Positions 20,398 through 30,242 of a stretch of 64,000 bases of DNA are shown in pieces (the first letter of the stretch is position 1; every line of letters starts with the position of its first letter). The stretch is from assembly GCF_000010305.1 (NCBI RefSeq), contig NC_012489.1:3355646-3419645 (forward strand), written 5' to 3'. The notes beneath the pieces were generated by a model, which ran no database searches, was not told the DNA's origin, and was given only the letters and a program-made list of their open reading frames with translations. Both the position numbers and the translations under genes were made by a program. The stretch is from Gemmatimonas aurantiaca T-27. Its GTDB lineage: Bacteria > Gemmatimonadota > Gemmatimonadetes > Gemmatimonadales > Gemmatimonadaceae.

Positions 20398-23300
20398 TCA
20401 GTCTCCCCACGTCGGGCCAGTGGTCATACCAGCCGCTTCCCGTTCGGCCTCCATCTCCTTCTCGCGTTCCGGCGAAATGATGCGACGCTTCACCCAAGCG
20501 CCGATGTCATCGAGGTAGCTGTAGGCCACCGGCACCACGATCAGCGTCAGCATCGTGGAGGTGATGAGGCCACCGATCACCGCGCGGGCCATCGGTGAAC
20601 GGAACCCACCACCTTCACCCAGACCCAGCGCCACGGGAATCATGCCCACCACCATGGCGAGCGTGGTCATCGTGATGGGGCGCAGTCGCACCGCACCGGC
20701 TTCGACCAGCGCCGTGAAGCGATCCGCACCACCTGCCCGTCGCTCGTTGGCGTTGTCCACCAGCAGAATGGCGTTCTTCACCACGAGACCCATGAGCATG
20801 ATCACACCGATCATGGACATCATGTTGAGCGTGGAGCCGGTGAGAATGAGCGCCAGCAGCACACCCACCAGCGACAGCGGCAACGACAGCATGATGGCGA
20901 TCGGCTGCGTGAACGACTCGAACTGCGACGCCAGGATCAGGAAGATCAGGATGATGGCGAGCAGCAACGTCTCCACCACGTAGCCGCCGGTTTCGGCAAG
21001 CTGCTCGGTTTCGCCACCCAGTGAGATGGTGTACCCCGCCGGCAACGCCAGCTTGGACACCCGCTCAGTGATCTGCGTGGAGGCATCGGACAACGAGATC
21101 TCCGGCGCCGTGTTGGCGGCGATGGTCACGATACGCGAAAGACTCTTGCGATCGATCTGCGCCGGTGCCGTGCCCTGCTCCACCTTGGCGACATCACGCA
21201 GGGGCACTGTGGCCACACGACCTGCGGTACGCGTGGCTGTCGGCACCGGGATGGCGCCCACATCGTCCACCGAACGGCGGAACTCCGGCGCCACCTGCAC
21301 CACCACATCGCGCTCTTCACCCGACGGATCTTCCCAGCGCGTGGCCGTCTCACCCGCCATGAGCGGACGGATCGTGGCCGCGGCCATGCCGATGTCGAGA
21401 CCGACACGATTGGCCACTTCACGATCGAGCACGATGCGATACTCGGGCTTGGGATCGCCCAGTGAGGACTTGATGTCCACCACACCCGGGATCTGCTTCA
21501 TCTCGGCCATGGCCAACTGCGAAATGCGCTGCAGTTCGTTCACATCCGGTCCACGGATTTCCACGGCGATCGGGGCCACCGAGCCACCGAGGCCGCCCGC
21601 GACGAGCACGCTGGAACGCATGCCGTGCAGCGTGGCCAAACGCTCGCGTGCCGTCACCATCACTTCCGCCTGCGAACGCTGGCGTTCGCCGGAAGGCTGC
21701 AGCTTCACATAGATCTCACCCTTGGTGACCGTGCCCGTCGCACCAGAACCCACCGTGGTGTACGTGTACGCCACTTCAGGCAGCGCCCGCAACGTCTCGA
21801 TGGCCCGCTGCGCCTTGTCCTGCGTGTAGGCGAGGCTCTGTCCTTCGGGCGTCTCGATCTGCACGACGAACTCGGAGTTGTCGGTGTCCGGCATGAAGCC
21901 ACCACCGATGAACGGGACCAGTGCAAACGCGCCCACGAGGCTCAGCACCGCGATGCCCATGGTGGACTTCCGATGGTTGAGCGCCCAGGTGATGATCGAG
22001 CGGTACTTCGCAGCCTGACGGTCGAACCAGGTGTTGAATCCCGCGATTTTGCGCGTCAGCCAGTTGCCACCATGCGCACCCGCCACGTGGGGATTCACCC
22101 CCCACCAGGCGCTGAGCATCGGCGTCAGCGTGAACGACACGAACAACGACACGAGCACGGCCCACGCCACGGTCAGACCGAACTGGTAGAAGAATCGACC
22201 GATGATGCCCTGCATGAACGCCACCGGGACGAATACCGCCACGATGGCCAGCGTGGTCGCCAACACGGCGAGCACGATCTCCGCCGTACCGGTTCGCGCG
22301 GCCGTGAAGTGATCGCGTCCCATCTCCCGATGGCGCACGATGTTTTCCACTACCACGATGGCGTCGTCGATCAGAATACCGATGGACAGCGATAGTGCCA
22401 TCAGCGTGATCATGTTGAGCGTGAAGCCCAGCACGCTCATGAGCACGAACGACGAGATCACCGACACCGGGAGGGCCAGCGATGTGATGGCGGTGGCCTT
22501 CCAGTCGTTCAGGAAGAGCATCACGATCACGATCGTCAGCAAGGCACCAATCAGCAGTTCCTTGATGACGTCATCCACCGAGTGGCGGATGTTCACCGAG
22601 TTGTCGCGGATGACCTGCAATTCCACACCGGCCGGCAGTGTGGTACGCAGCTTCGTCAGCGCCGCCTGCACGCCGTCGGCCACGGCCACGGTGTTGGCGC
22701 CGGACACTTTCACGACGTCGATGGACAAGGCACGTTCGCCATTGACCAACGCCAGTGACCGCTCTTCTTCCGTACCGATCTCCACGCGCGCCACATCACG
22801 TACACGCACCGGTTGACCATTGCGCAGGGCCACGATCACATCCTCGAACTGCTTCGCGTCCGTGATGCGGCCCGTCACGCGCACAATGCGCTCGTTGGCG
22901 CCCTGTTCGACACGACCAGCAGGCACTTCAAGGTTCTGCGCCTGCAGCGCACCCATCACCTCGGGCACCGTGACACCACGGGCCTCGAGTTCGGCCGGAA
23001 GCAGATTCACGCGGATCTCACGCGCCAGACCACCCGCCAGACGCACTTCACCAACGCCCGACACCTGTTCGAGCTGACGGCGCAGGTCTTCGTCGGCAAA
23101 GGTGGTGAGCTCCACCATGGGCAACGTCTTGCTGGAGAGCGCCAGCGAAAGAATGGGCTGTGCCTGCGGATCGAGCTTCTGCACGACCGGCGGATCGATG
23201 TCCTCCGGCAGATCGCGGCGAATGGTCTCGATCTTGGTCCGGATATCCTGTGCGGCGACATCCACGGCGACGCCGAGGTCGAATTCCACCACGACCTGCG

Positions 23301-23604
23301 ACACACCCTCCAGCGATACCGATGTGATGCGATCGACGCCCTGCACCGGATTGAAGGCTTCTTCCATGCGGCGCGACACTTCGCGTTCGATGACTTCGGC
23401 ACTCGCACCCGGATAGATGGTCTGCACCGTCACGACCGGGATATCGACGTCGGGAAATTCGTCGATCGCCAGGCGGCTGTACCCGAAGATACCCAGCACG
23501 ATGAGGCCGACCATGAGCATGGTCGTGAACACCGGGCGTCGAATGGCGACGCCGCTCAGCCCCCCGCCTCCTCCCGATCCCTGCCCTGCACCTTGATTGG
23601 ACAT
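20398..23604 (-). CDS. RND-family inner-membrane efflux pump (AcrB/MexB-like, HAE type)
   Basis: This 1068-residue proton-driven exporter has the RND layout of 12 membrane helices and two large periplasmic loops. It starts with [20 protein letters not shown] and [23 protein letters not shown]. The TM4 proton-relay motif [17 protein letters not shown] carries the Asp-Asp pair of multidrug RND pumps, and the late motif [18 protein letters not shown] is present. A glycine-rich run at residues 9-15 precedes TM1. It is preceded by its adaptor (5-bp gap) and TolC partner, and followed by a TetR gene. The substrates are probably amphiphilic compounds; this cannot be refined from sequence. Confidence 0.95.
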   Translation of the reverse strand: MSNQGAGQGSGGGGGLSGVAIRRPVFTTMLMVGLIVLGIFGYSRLAIDEFPDVDIPVVTVQTIYPGASAEVIEREVSRRMEEAFNPVQGVDRITSVSLEGVSQVVVEFDLGVAVDVAAQDIRTKIETIRRDLPEDIDPPVVQKLDPQAQPILSLALSSKTLPMVELTTFADEDLRRQLEQVSGVGEVRLAGGLAREIRVNLLPAELEARGVTVPEVMGALQAQNLEVPAGRVEQGANERIVRVTGRITDAKQFEDVIVALRNGQPVRVRDVARVEIGTEEERSLALVNGERALSIDVVKVSGANTVAVADGVQAALTKLRTTLPAGVELQVIRDNSVNIRHSVDDVIKELLIGALLTIVIVMLFLNDWKATAITSLALPVSVISSFVLMSVLGFTLNMITLMALSLSIGILIDDAIVVVENIVRHREMGRDHFTAARTGTAEIVLAVLATTLAIVAVFVPVAFMQGIIGRFFYQFGLTVAWAVLVSLFVSFTLTPMLSAWWGVNPHVAGAHGGNWLTRKIAGFNTWFDRQAAKYRSIITWALNHRKSTMGIAVLSLVGAFALVPFIGGGFMPDTDNSEFVVQIETPEGQSLAYTQDKAQRAIETLRALPEVAYTYTTVGSGATGTVTKGEIYVKLQPSGERQRSQAEVMVTARERLATLHGMRSSVLVAGGLGGSVAPIAVEIRGPDVNELQRISQLAMAEMKQIPGVVDIKSSLGDPKPEYRIVLDREVANRVGLDIGMAAATIRPLMAGETATRWEDPSGEERDVVVQVAPEFRRSVDDVGAIPVPTATRTAGRVATVPLRDVAKVEQGTAPAQIDRKSLSRIVTIAANTAPEISLSDASTQITERVSKLALPAGYTISLGGETEQLAETGGYVVETLLLAIILIFLILASQFESFTQPIAIMLSLPLSLVGVLLALILTGSTLNMMSMIGVIMLMGLVVKNAILLVDNANERRAGGADRFTALVEAGAVRLRPITMTTLAMVVGMIPVALGLGEGGGFRSPMARAVIGGLITSTMLTLIVVPVAYSYLDDIGAWVKRRIISPEREKEMEAEREAAGMTTGPTWGD

Positions 23605-23609
23605 GGCGA

Positions 23610-24929
23610 TTACTCCTTGGCCTTGGCGGACGTGCTGTCAGTTGTCGCAGGAGTCGCAGCGGGAGTTGTAGCAGGCGTGGTGGCCGGCGTCGCGGGAGCC
23701 GCGCCATCCGACGGAAGCACCTTCACCGTGCTGCCTTCACGCAGCGATACATTCGGCGTGCGCAGCACCTGTTCGCCTGCCGCGACGCCGCTCTTCACGG
23801 CCACCACACCGGCGGCATCGTCACGCGCACCGACCACCACATCGCGCTTCACCAGCTTGTCGCCGCTGATCACGAATACGCGGCCACCCGTGCCATCGGC
23901 CGCGGCATCGAGCACGGCCGTGATCGGCACCACCACCGACTTGCTCGACCCCATGTCGATCTTGCCGCGCGCAAACTGACCACCCACGATGCGACCGTTG
24001 GCGTTTGGCAGCTCGACATACACACCCACCTGGCGCGTCCCGGCGTCCGCCACCGGGTCGACACGCGCCACGCGGCCGCGGAAGTTTTCACCAGCCAACG
24101 CGTCCAGTGAGAACTGCACCACTTGGCCGGGGCGCACCCGCGACGCATCGGCCACACCGATCTGGCCGGACAACTCCAGCACGCGGCTGTCGACGATTGT
24201 GAGCACTTCGTCGTTCACACCCACCGCTTCGCCGCTCTGCCGACTGCGGGCGCTGACCACACCGGAAAACGGCGCCGTCACCGTGGCAAAACCTGCGGTT
24301 TCGTTGGCGCTGGCCGCCTGTGCCCGTGCCGCAGCCGCCTGTGCCTGTGCCGCTTCGAGTGAGGCTTCGGCGGTTTCTTTCTCGATGGCCGAGATCGCGC
24401 CCGCAGCGAACAGTGCCCGCGAGGCTTCGGCCTGCTTGCGCACCACCGTCAGATTGGCCTCGGCGGCAGCGACCTGCGCCTTCGCCCCGGCCGCCTGACT
24501 CATCACACCCGCGGCGCGAATGGAGAACAGACGCTGGCCGGCCTGCACCCGCGCGCCACGATCGACACGCAAGTCCGTGATCGTGCCGGCCACCTGTGCG
24601 CGCAGAATCACCTGATCCTTGGGCTGCAGTGCGCCACTGAGCAGGATGGCACTGCCGATATCGGATTCGGTGGCCACAGCCACGTCTTCACTGCCCAGCA
24701 TCAGCGCACTGGCGTCGGCCGTGGTGGAATCGGCGGCCTTTTCACCAGCGCCACCGCAGGCGGCCAGCGTCAGGGTGAGGAGCGCCGTGGAGAATACAGA
24801 GAAGGTCCGCAATGACGTGATCCGCATGGGTCGACGTGCGACGGTGTATGTGAGAAGCGACTCGGAAGTCGGCATGGCTGGCGTGCGATGAAAAGAACGG
24901 GATGGACGGCGAGGATCCTGTTTCGACAT
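23610..24929 (-). CDS. RND efflux periplasmic adaptor (membrane fusion lipoprotein)
   Basis: This adaptor bridges the RND pump and the TolC-like channel. A lipobox LTLAAC follows a hydrophobic stretch, so it is likely an inner-membrane lipoprotein. A biotinyl-lipoyl-like domain (LSGALQPKDQVILRAQVAGTI) flanks an Ala-rich coiled-coil hairpin, then beta-barrel and membrane-proximal domains. The C-terminus is rich in A, T and P. ATG 24929 has a good GAGGA Shine-Dalgarno site and lies 3 bp after the tolC-like stop, but gives an unusually long 34-residue basic n-region before MRITSLRTFS. ATG 24827 would give a normal signal peptide but has no Shine-Dalgarno site. Confidence 0.92.
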   Translation of the reverse strand: MSKQDPRRPSRSFHRTPAMPTSESLLTYTVARRPMRITSLRTFSVFSTALLTLTLAACGGAGEKAADSTTADASALMLGSEDVAVATESDIGSAILLSGALQPKDQVILRAQVAGTITDLRVDRGARVQAGQRLFSIRAAGVMSQAAGAKAQVAAAEANLTVVRKQAEASRALFAAGAISAIEKETAEASLEAAQAQAAAARAQAASANETAGFATVTAPFSGVVSARSRQSGEAVGVNDEVLTIVDSRVLELSGQIGVADASRVRPGQVVQFSLDALAGENFRGRVARVDPVADAGTRQVGVYVELPNANGRIVGGQFARGKIDMGSSKSVVVPITAVLDAAADGTGGRVFVISGDKLVKRDVVVGARDDAAGVVAVKSGVAAGEQVLRTPNVSLREGSTVKVLPSDGAAPATPATTPATTPAATPATTDSTSAKAKE

Positions 24930-24932
24930 GAC

Positions 24933-26483
24933 TCAGTTCCTCGAGCCGAAGATGGAGTAGCTGGGAGCGCGACCGAGTGCCCGTTCGACATTGGCATCGG
25001 CGATGTGGAAGTCGGCGATCGCCTGCGCCACATTCGTGCGCGCCTGCAACAACGCCAGTCGGGCGTCGGACACTTCGAGCTGTGTCGACAAACCACGTTC
25101 GAAGCGCAACACCGTGAGGTCGTGCACCCGCTGCGCCTGCTCGACGGTGCGCTGACGCGCGGAAATGGTGCTCAGGGCGCGCTGCCGTTCACCACGAGCC
25201 TGCTGGTATTGCAACTGCACATTTTCCTTGAGCTGACCGAGTTGCAGCCGGGCCTTCGTGAGCTCGATCTGCGCCTGCTGCATTTCGGCGCCACGACGGA
25301 AGCCCGTGAACAACGGCAGTGACACGCCGATACCGGCCGACACGTCCTTGTTCCACGGATTGTTCGTGAAACCGAAGGTGGTATTCGGAAGATTCTGCGC
25401 ACCGTAGTTCACGCGCAGGTCCACCTGCGGCAAGTACGAACCGCGCGCGAGCCCCACCTGCTGCTGACGAATGGCCACCTGCCGTTCGGCGGCCGCGACG
25501 GCGGCGCGTTGCATGGTCATGCGCGCCGGATCGGGTTCGCTGAGCGTGTCGGCCTGAAGCGCCGCGGGTGCATCGAGCGCCGTGGTGAGGCGCAGTGGCT
25601 GCGTGAGCGGCACGTCGATCAGGCGCTTGAGATCGAGCGCCGCCACTTCGGCCGCGTTCCGCGCCTCGACCAACTGCGGCCGCAGATTCTCGGCTGAGAC
25701 TTCCGCACGCAACAGATCGAGCTCCGAGGCCGTTCCGGCATCGAGACGCTGCTTCTGCTGGGTCTGGAATGCCAGCGCCTGGTCGAGCGCGGTCTGCGCG
25801 ATGGCCTCGAGCTGCTGCGCGAGGGCGGCCCGCACATAGGAAGTGCGCACCTGCATCGCGATCTGACTCACCTGCTCGGTGAATTCCGACTGTGCCGCGC
25901 GCTTGTAGTCGCTTGCAATGCGCAGCGCCGCGCCCGTACGGCCGCCCGAATACAACACCTGCGTGCCGGTAATGGACGCGACGTAGGCGTTGGGTCGACC
26001 CAGTGGCAGGTTGCCGAACAACCCGCCAAGACCACCCAGGGCGGCTTTGTCGGCATTCTGTTCGATGTAGCGCAGGCGTTCGAGAATCGACGCCATCGAA
26101 TCGGGTTGGAACTTCATCGAGTCCGGCGTCGGGGCGGCGCGGACATTGAAAGGCGTGTAGTAGGTGCGCGTGTAGTTGAGTGAGGCATTCAACTGGGGCA
26201 GCACCTGTGCGCGGGTCGCCGTGACATCGGCCCCCGCGAGATCCACGGCAGCCCGGGCGAGTTGCACTTCCTGGCTCTTGCCGAGGGCACGGCGGAGCGC
26301 GTCTTCGAGGGACATGAGGGCGCTGTCGGCAGGATTGTCAGCACGCGCTTGCGTGCAATTCTGACCCGGCGAACAGGCGGCACGTTCCTGCGCGGCAGCC
26401 GGCGTCACTGACGCAGCAAGCAGCAGGGCGATCCCGGCGATGCGGCCCAAAGGCCGACGATTGATGGAGTTGAAGCTGGGCAT
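24933..26483 (-). CDS. TolC-family outer-membrane efflux channel
   Basis: The protein has a signal peptide (cleavage near AAAQ, about residue 31) and two outer-membrane efflux (OEP) repeats, about residues 60-270 and 290-505, rich in long Ala/Gln helices such as QIAMQVRTSYVRAALAQQLEAI. The length is 516 residues, a little longer than E. coli TolC. It is the first gene of the operon tolC-like, adaptor, RND, TetR, all within a few bases of each other. Its promoter faces the divergent TetR gene. Confidence 0.93.
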   Translation of the reverse strand: MPSFNSINRRPLGRIAGIALLLAASVTPAAAQERAACSPGQNCTQARADNPADSALMSLEDALRRALGKSQEVQLARAAVDLAGADVTATRAQVLPQLNASLNYTRTYYTPFNVRAAPTPDSMKFQPDSMASILERLRYIEQNADKAALGGLGGLFGNLPLGRPNAYVASITGTQVLYSGGRTGAALRIASDYKRAAQSEFTEQVSQIAMQVRTSYVRAALAQQLEAIAQTALDQALAFQTQQKQRLDAGTASELDLLRAEVSAENLRPQLVEARNAAEVAALDLKRLIDVPLTQPLRLTTALDAPAALQADTLSEPDPARMTMQRAAVAAAERQVAIRQQQVGLARGSYLPQVDLRVNYGAQNLPNTTFGFTNNPWNKDVSAGIGVSLPLFTGFRRGAEMQQAQIELTKARLQLGQLKENVQLQYQQARGERQRALSTISARQRTVEQAQRVHDLTVLRFERGLSTQLEVSDARLALLQARTNVAQAIADFHIADANVERALGRAPSYSIFGSRN

Positions 26484-26508
26484 ATGTGGAAAGGGGTGTT
26501 TGTACGCC

Positions 26509-26542
26509 TTGAATGATTAGAACCATCGTTCTAGAATGTCAA
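26509..26542. promoter_or_regulatory. Overlapping divergent promoters with a shared TetR-type operator
   Basis: Plus strand: TTGAAT (26509-26514), 17 bp, TAGAAT (26532-26537), reading toward the TetR gene. Minus strand: TTGACA (26542-26537), then 17-18 bp to TAATCA/AATCAT (ending near 26514), reading toward the tolC-like gene. A perfect palindrome, TAGAAC-CATC-GTTCTA (26518-26533), lies in both spacers, so one bound repressor would block both directions. The adjoining TTCTAGAA (26529-26536) adds symmetry. Confidence 0.75.
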
Positions 26543-26595
26543 TACTAGAAACGTACGTCTATTTTTTTGACCGATCGGGAGGTACCATCCGTCCC

Positions 26596-27267
26596 ATGGA
26601 TTCCAAGGAACAGTTCGTCAGCGGCTCGCACGTGGCGGTAGAGCTCGGTACCGGGGGCAGCGGCAAACGTGAGCCACGGCAGGAGCGGGGGCAGCGTCGG
26701 GTCGACGAGATCCTCGACGCGGCGGAGGCGTTGGTACAGGAAGTGGGGGCTGCGGCCACATCAGTGCAGGAGATCGCCAAACGATCTGGTGCCTCGGTGG
26801 GGTCCATCTATCACTTCTTCCCCACCAAAGAGGCCATTTTTGATGCCCTCCGGGAACGTCATCGCGTGGAGGCCCGCCAGGTGGCGGAAGGGATTCGGCA
26901 AAGCGCGCCGCAATGGGCGACCGCCGACCTGGCCACATTTGTCCGCGGACTGATCGGTCCGTTCACTGACCTCCTGAGCCGGATGCCGGCCTATCCGGAG
27001 CTGGCGGTGAACGCGGCCGGGCATCGGCTGCCACGCGATGAGACGACCGATGCCAGCGTGCGGGAGGCGATGCTGGTGGCCTTTGCGTTGCGCTGGCCAC
27101 ATAGCACGGAGGAGGAGCGGGCTGTCCGGGCGGATGTGCTGAATGCCATTGGCGACGGGATGGCCTCTATGCTCTGCACGACACCGCACGCGGGACAGCA
27201 GGCGTTCATGGAAGAGTTTGGCCGAGCCATCTACGGATACCTCTGGACGCATGAACCCAAGCCCTGA
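26596..27267 (+). CDS. TetR-family repressor, divergent from the efflux operon
   Basis: The helix-turn-helix domain (about residues 30-80) contains VQEIAKRSGASVGSIYHFFPTKEAIFDAL. The C-terminal domain is of the AcrR type without recognisable ligand residues. I chose ATG 26596 (223 residues), preceded by GGGAGGT at 26577-26583; an upstream in-frame ATG at 26536 would lie inside the -10 element. It most likely represses both itself and the tolC-adaptor-RND-TetR operon through the operator at 26518-26533. Confidence 0.9.
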   Translation: MDSKEQFVSGSHVAVELGTGGSGKREPRQERGQRRVDEILDAAEALVQEVGAAATSVQEIAKRSGASVGSIYHFFPTKEAIFDALRERHRVEARQVAEGIRQSAPQWATADLATFVRGLIGPFTDLLSRMPAYPELAVNAAGHRLPRDETTDASVREAMLVAFALRWPHSTEEERAVRADVLNAIGDGMASMLCTTPHAGQQAFMEEFGRAIYGYLWTHEPKP

Positions 27268-27310
27268 GTTTCTTGTGGGCAACCACTTGCCCGCGCGCTA
27301 GTTTCCGGAA

Positions 27311-27790
27311 ATGCCGTCCATGCAGCGCGCGAAGTGGTATTCCCCACTCGTGCTCGTCCTCTGGCTGGCACTGCTGCAGTGGGTGCAGCCGTCGCCAATC
27401 GTCCCGGTGTCGCTCCGAAACACGGAGCGCATGGGGGCACTGGGTGGCACGCGGACCTTCCTGGACGCACCGCAGGCCATCAAGGCGGATGGTCGCACCA
27501 GCCTGTCACCCACCGGCGATACCCGCATGGTGCGCGTCTCGACTCCACCAGCGAATGCGCTGCTGCGGGCCACGCGGGTGGCGGGGGTCACGGCGCTGGT
27601 ACGCGACAGCGCCCCCACATCGTCGGGCACGCATTCCCATGGCCCGATCTGGCAGGCACTGCACGGACCGGGACTACCGACGTCGATGGCGCAGTGCGCC
27701 CTCGCACGGCGCGACCGTACCTCGCATCGATGTGCTGCCCACGGCGGCACATTGCCGTACTTCCCGACCGCTCCTCCGTTTTCGGCCTGA
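27311..27790 (+). CDS. Exported or membrane-anchored protein of unknown function
   Basis: I do not recognise a family. The first 30 residues look like a signal peptide or anchor (WYSPLVLVLWLALLQWV). The rest (159 residues in all) is low in charge and rich in T, S, A, P and H, with a C-terminal part containing several His and two Cys residues. Third codon positions are GC-rich in this frame, which favours it over a competing minus-strand frame across the same bases. It lies 43 bp after the TetR gene. Confidence 0.45.
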   Translation: MPSMQRAKWYSPLVLVLWLALLQWVQPSPIVPVSLRNTERMGALGGTRTFLDAPQAIKADGRTSLSPTGDTRMVRVSTPPANALLRATRVAGVTALVRDSAPTSSGTHSHGPIWQALHGPGLPTSMAQCALARRDRTSHRCAAHGGTLPYFPTAPPFSA

Positions 27791-28002
27791 TCTGAGGCGC
27801 TGCGCATGACGCGCGCCACTGCGATTCCTGTCCGTATCGGCCACTCGGGCCGGTACACGTTTCGTTGACTGATCACGATGTCCGCCCCGTGACGACGCGC
27901 GTGGGTCGAGTGCCCCTGTGGACCCCTGTGTGGGGACCGCCTGAGATGTGCACCGACCGATTGTGTGCTCACCGGAGCAGACGTCGACGCCAGGAGTATG
28001 TG

Positions 28003-28203
28003 ATGTCGTCTGTTCTCCCGTGGTATCGCCGTGAAGCCGGTCTGGCTGTCACGTTGGCCGGTTTTGTCCCTGCCCTGCTTGCCGTCGTGTTGCCGGTGGC
28101 TCTCCGCCTGCCCTTGCTGGGACTGGCGGGTGTGCTGCTCGCGGCCGGATTGTTCCTGATCATCCAGCGCGAACTGCGCCGGCCCAGCGAACGCAAGTCG
28201 TAG
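28003..28203 (+). CDS. Small membrane protein (66 aa)
   Basis: Two hydrophobic segments (about residues 12-30 and 33-53) end in a basic tail RELRRPSERKS. The ATG at 28003 has a strong AGGAG Shine-Dalgarno site at 27992-27996. The family is not recognised. It sits upstream of the CPA2 antiporter gene on the same strand, 94 bp apart. The preceding 27791-28002 stretch shows no gene. Confidence 0.6.
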   Translation: MSSVLPWYRREAGLAVTLAGFVPALLAVVLPVALRLPLLGLAGVLLAAGLFLIIQRELRRPSERKS

Positions 28204-28297
28204 CGCGCACGCGTCATACGCATTCATCGCGTCGAGGTCCCGGTGCGCCGGGGCCTCGATGCGCCTTCAATCGCCTGTTGCTTCTTGCCGTGAACTG

Positions 28298-30070
28298 ATG
28301 CCCCACGATACCGCCCTTATCGCCACCATCGCCGCTGGTCTTGGCCTCGCCTTCATCTTCGGCTTGCTGGCCACGCGCTTCCACCTTCCGCCGATTCTGG
28401 GCTACCTGCTGGCCGGTGTCGCAGTGGGTCCGTTCACCCCGGGATTCGTGGCCGACCAGGCCCTCGCATCGCAGCTCGCCGAGCTCGGCGTGATCCTGTT
28501 GATGTTCGGCGTGGGACTGCACTTCTCCATCGCCGACCTCATGTCGGTACGCCGCATTGCGATCCCGGGCGCGCTCGCCCAGATCGCCGTCGCGACCGGT
28601 CTCGGGGCCGTGGTCTCGCACTTCTGGGGATGGTCGTGGGGCAGCGGTATCGTTTTTGGTCTCGCGTTGTCGGTGGCCAGCACGGTGGTGTTGCTCAAGG
28701 CACTGGAAGAACGCGGTATTCTCGATTCGGCCGATGGACGGATCGCGGTGGGCTGGCTGATCGTGGAAGACCTCATCACCGTGCTCGCGCTCGTGTTGCT
28801 GCCGGCATTGGCGCCGTTGCTGGGAGCGTCTCCCGAAGCGATTGCCGCATCGAATGAGGCGGCCGGCCATGCCTCGGCGGCCACCACCGGCCTGTGGACC
28901 ACCCTGGGCATCACCCTGCTCAAGGTCGTGTCGTTCGTGGCGGTGATGCTCATTGTCGGACGCCGCACCATTCCGTGGGTGCTCGGCCGCGTGATGAACA
29001 CCGGTTCGCGTGAGCTCTTCACGCTGGCCGTGCTGGCCGTGGCCCTGGGTATCGCGTTTGGTGCGGCGGCGTTGTTCGGTGTGTCGTTCGCGTTGGGTGC
29101 ATTCTTTGCCGGCGTGATCGTGAGCGAGTCCGACTTCAGTCACGAAGCCGCGACCAATGCCTTGCCGTTGCAGGACGCCTTTGCCGTGTTGTTCTTCGTG
29201 TCGGTGGGCATGCTGTTCGATCCCACCATTCTGCTCCGCGAGCCGCTGCACGTGCTGGCCGTGGTGTTCATCATCATGATCGGCAAGGCCATCGCCTCGC
29301 TGGGCATTGTGTTGCTGTTCCGCTATTCGCTGCACACGGCGCTGACCATTTCGGCCAGTCTTGCCCAGATCGGTGAGTTCTCGTTCATCCTCGCGGCACT
29401 GGGTGTGTCACTCGGATTGTTGCCCGCCGAAGCCACCGGATTGATCGTCGCCGGTGCTCTGCTCTCCATCACGCTGAATCCGTTCGTGTTCAAGACGGTC
29501 GAACCGCTGGCGGCGTGGCTGCGCAGTCATCCGCGCCTGGCGGACATGTTCGAGCGTGAGGTGGGGGAGATTGCCGAATTGCCCACCGCCGTGAACGAAG
29601 AGTCGTTGCGCGATCATGCGGTGCTGATCGGATACGGGCGTGTGGGCGCCCCCATCGGCGCCGAGCTCGCGCTGCACAAGGTGCCATACGTGGTGATCGA
29701 AGCCAGTCGCGAACGCACCGAAGTGCTGCGTGAACGGGGGCTACCGGTCATCTATGGTGACGCCACACGACCCGATATCCTCGAAGACGCCCATCTCGAG
29801 CGTGCCCGCCTGCTGCTGGTGGCCGCCCCCGATGCCGTGCAAACCCGGGCGATTGTGGCCCTGGCCCACAAGCTCAATCCGTCCATCACCGTACTGGTGC
29901 GCACGCACAGCGACGGGGAGCGGACCTTCCTCGAAAGCCATGGCGCGAAGCAGGCGCTGGTCGGCGAGCGGGAGCTGGCCGTGAGCCTCACCCGCCATGC
30001 GCTGCGGGAGTACGGCGTGGCGCATGACATGGAAGCGGTGGCGGCGCGCATGATCGGCCACACCGCGTAG
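28298..30070 (+). CDS. CPA2-family cation/proton antiporter with a TrkA-N (RCK) domain
   Basis: The membrane part (about residues 5-390) has the Na+/H+ exchanger fold of KefB/YbaL-type proteins, with ILGYLLAGVAVGPFTPGF, ELGVILLMFGVGLHFS, SVASTVVLLKALEERG and the loop ending VGWLIVEDLITV. The cytoplasmic part has an NAD-binding TrkA-N domain (VLIGYGRVGAPIGAELALHKVPYVVIE, about 455-480). Such proteins exchange K+ or Na+ for H+ and are gated by nucleotides. I chose ATG 28298 (590 residues); an ATG 13 codons upstream lacks support. No kefF-like gene is nearby. Confidence 0.92.
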   Translation: MPHDTALIATIAAGLGLAFIFGLLATRFHLPPILGYLLAGVAVGPFTPGFVADQALASQLAELGVILLMFGVGLHFSIADLMSVRRIAIPGALAQIAVATGLGAVVSHFWGWSWGSGIVFGLALSVASTVVLLKALEERGILDSADGRIAVGWLIVEDLITVLALVLLPALAPLLGASPEAIAASNEAAGHASAATTGLWTTLGITLLKVVSFVAVMLIVGRRTIPWVLGRVMNTGSRELFTLAVLAVALGIAFGAAALFGVSFALGAFFAGVIVSESDFSHEAATNALPLQDAFAVLFFVSVGMLFDPTILLREPLHVLAVVFIIMIGKAIASLGIVLLFRYSLHTALTISASLAQIGEFSFILAALGVSLGLLPAEATGLIVAGALLSITLNPFVFKTVEPLAAWLRSHPRLADMFEREVGEIAELPTAVNEESLRDHAVLIGYGRVGAPIGAELALHKVPYVVIEASRERTEVLRERGLPVIYGDATRPDILEDAHLERARLLLVAAPDAVQTRAIVALAHKLNPSITVLVRTHSDGERTFLESHGAKQALVGERELAVSLTRHALREYGVAHDMEAVAARMIGHTA

Positions 30071-30106
30071 CCGGCGGACATGCCTCGGATGTCGGCAACC
30101 GCCGGC
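30070..30106 (+). terminator. Hairpin after the antiporter gene, weak terminator candidate
   Basis: GCCGGCGG (30070-30077) and CCGCCGGC (30099-30106) are perfect complements separated by 21 nt. No T-tract follows, so intrinsic termination is doubtful. Confidence 0.3.
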
Positions 30107-30132
30107 ATTCCGGGCACCCTGCTGGCGCGGGC

Positions 30133-30149
30133 TTCAGGTTGATGTCAGG
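30133..30149 (+). promoter_or_regulatory. Tandem half-sites, possible autoregulatory site for the OmpR-family regulator
   Basis: TTCAGG (30133-30138) and GTCAGG (30144-30149) are direct repeats spaced 11 bp start to start, the one-turn spacing bound by OmpR/PhoB-family dimers. They lie about 95 bp upstream of the regulator gene at 30243. Confidence 0.45.
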
Positions 30150-30242
30150 GTATGTGGTGTAGGGTACGTGCAGCGCGGCGGAACTGAAGGACTGCTTCAC
30201 CGCGCTGCTGTCCCGGTTCCACCCTTTGCGCCACATCACCGC

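Noticed and set aside
26536-26595. Upstream start for the divergent TetR gene
   Set aside because: The ATG at 26536 lies inside the promoter -10 element, and a ribosome site precedes the ATG at 26596.
27298-28227. Minus-strand open frame opposite the small exported and membrane proteins
   Set aside because: It has no family features and its composition is that of a shadow frame; the plus-strand genes have a signal segment and a Shine-Dalgarno site.
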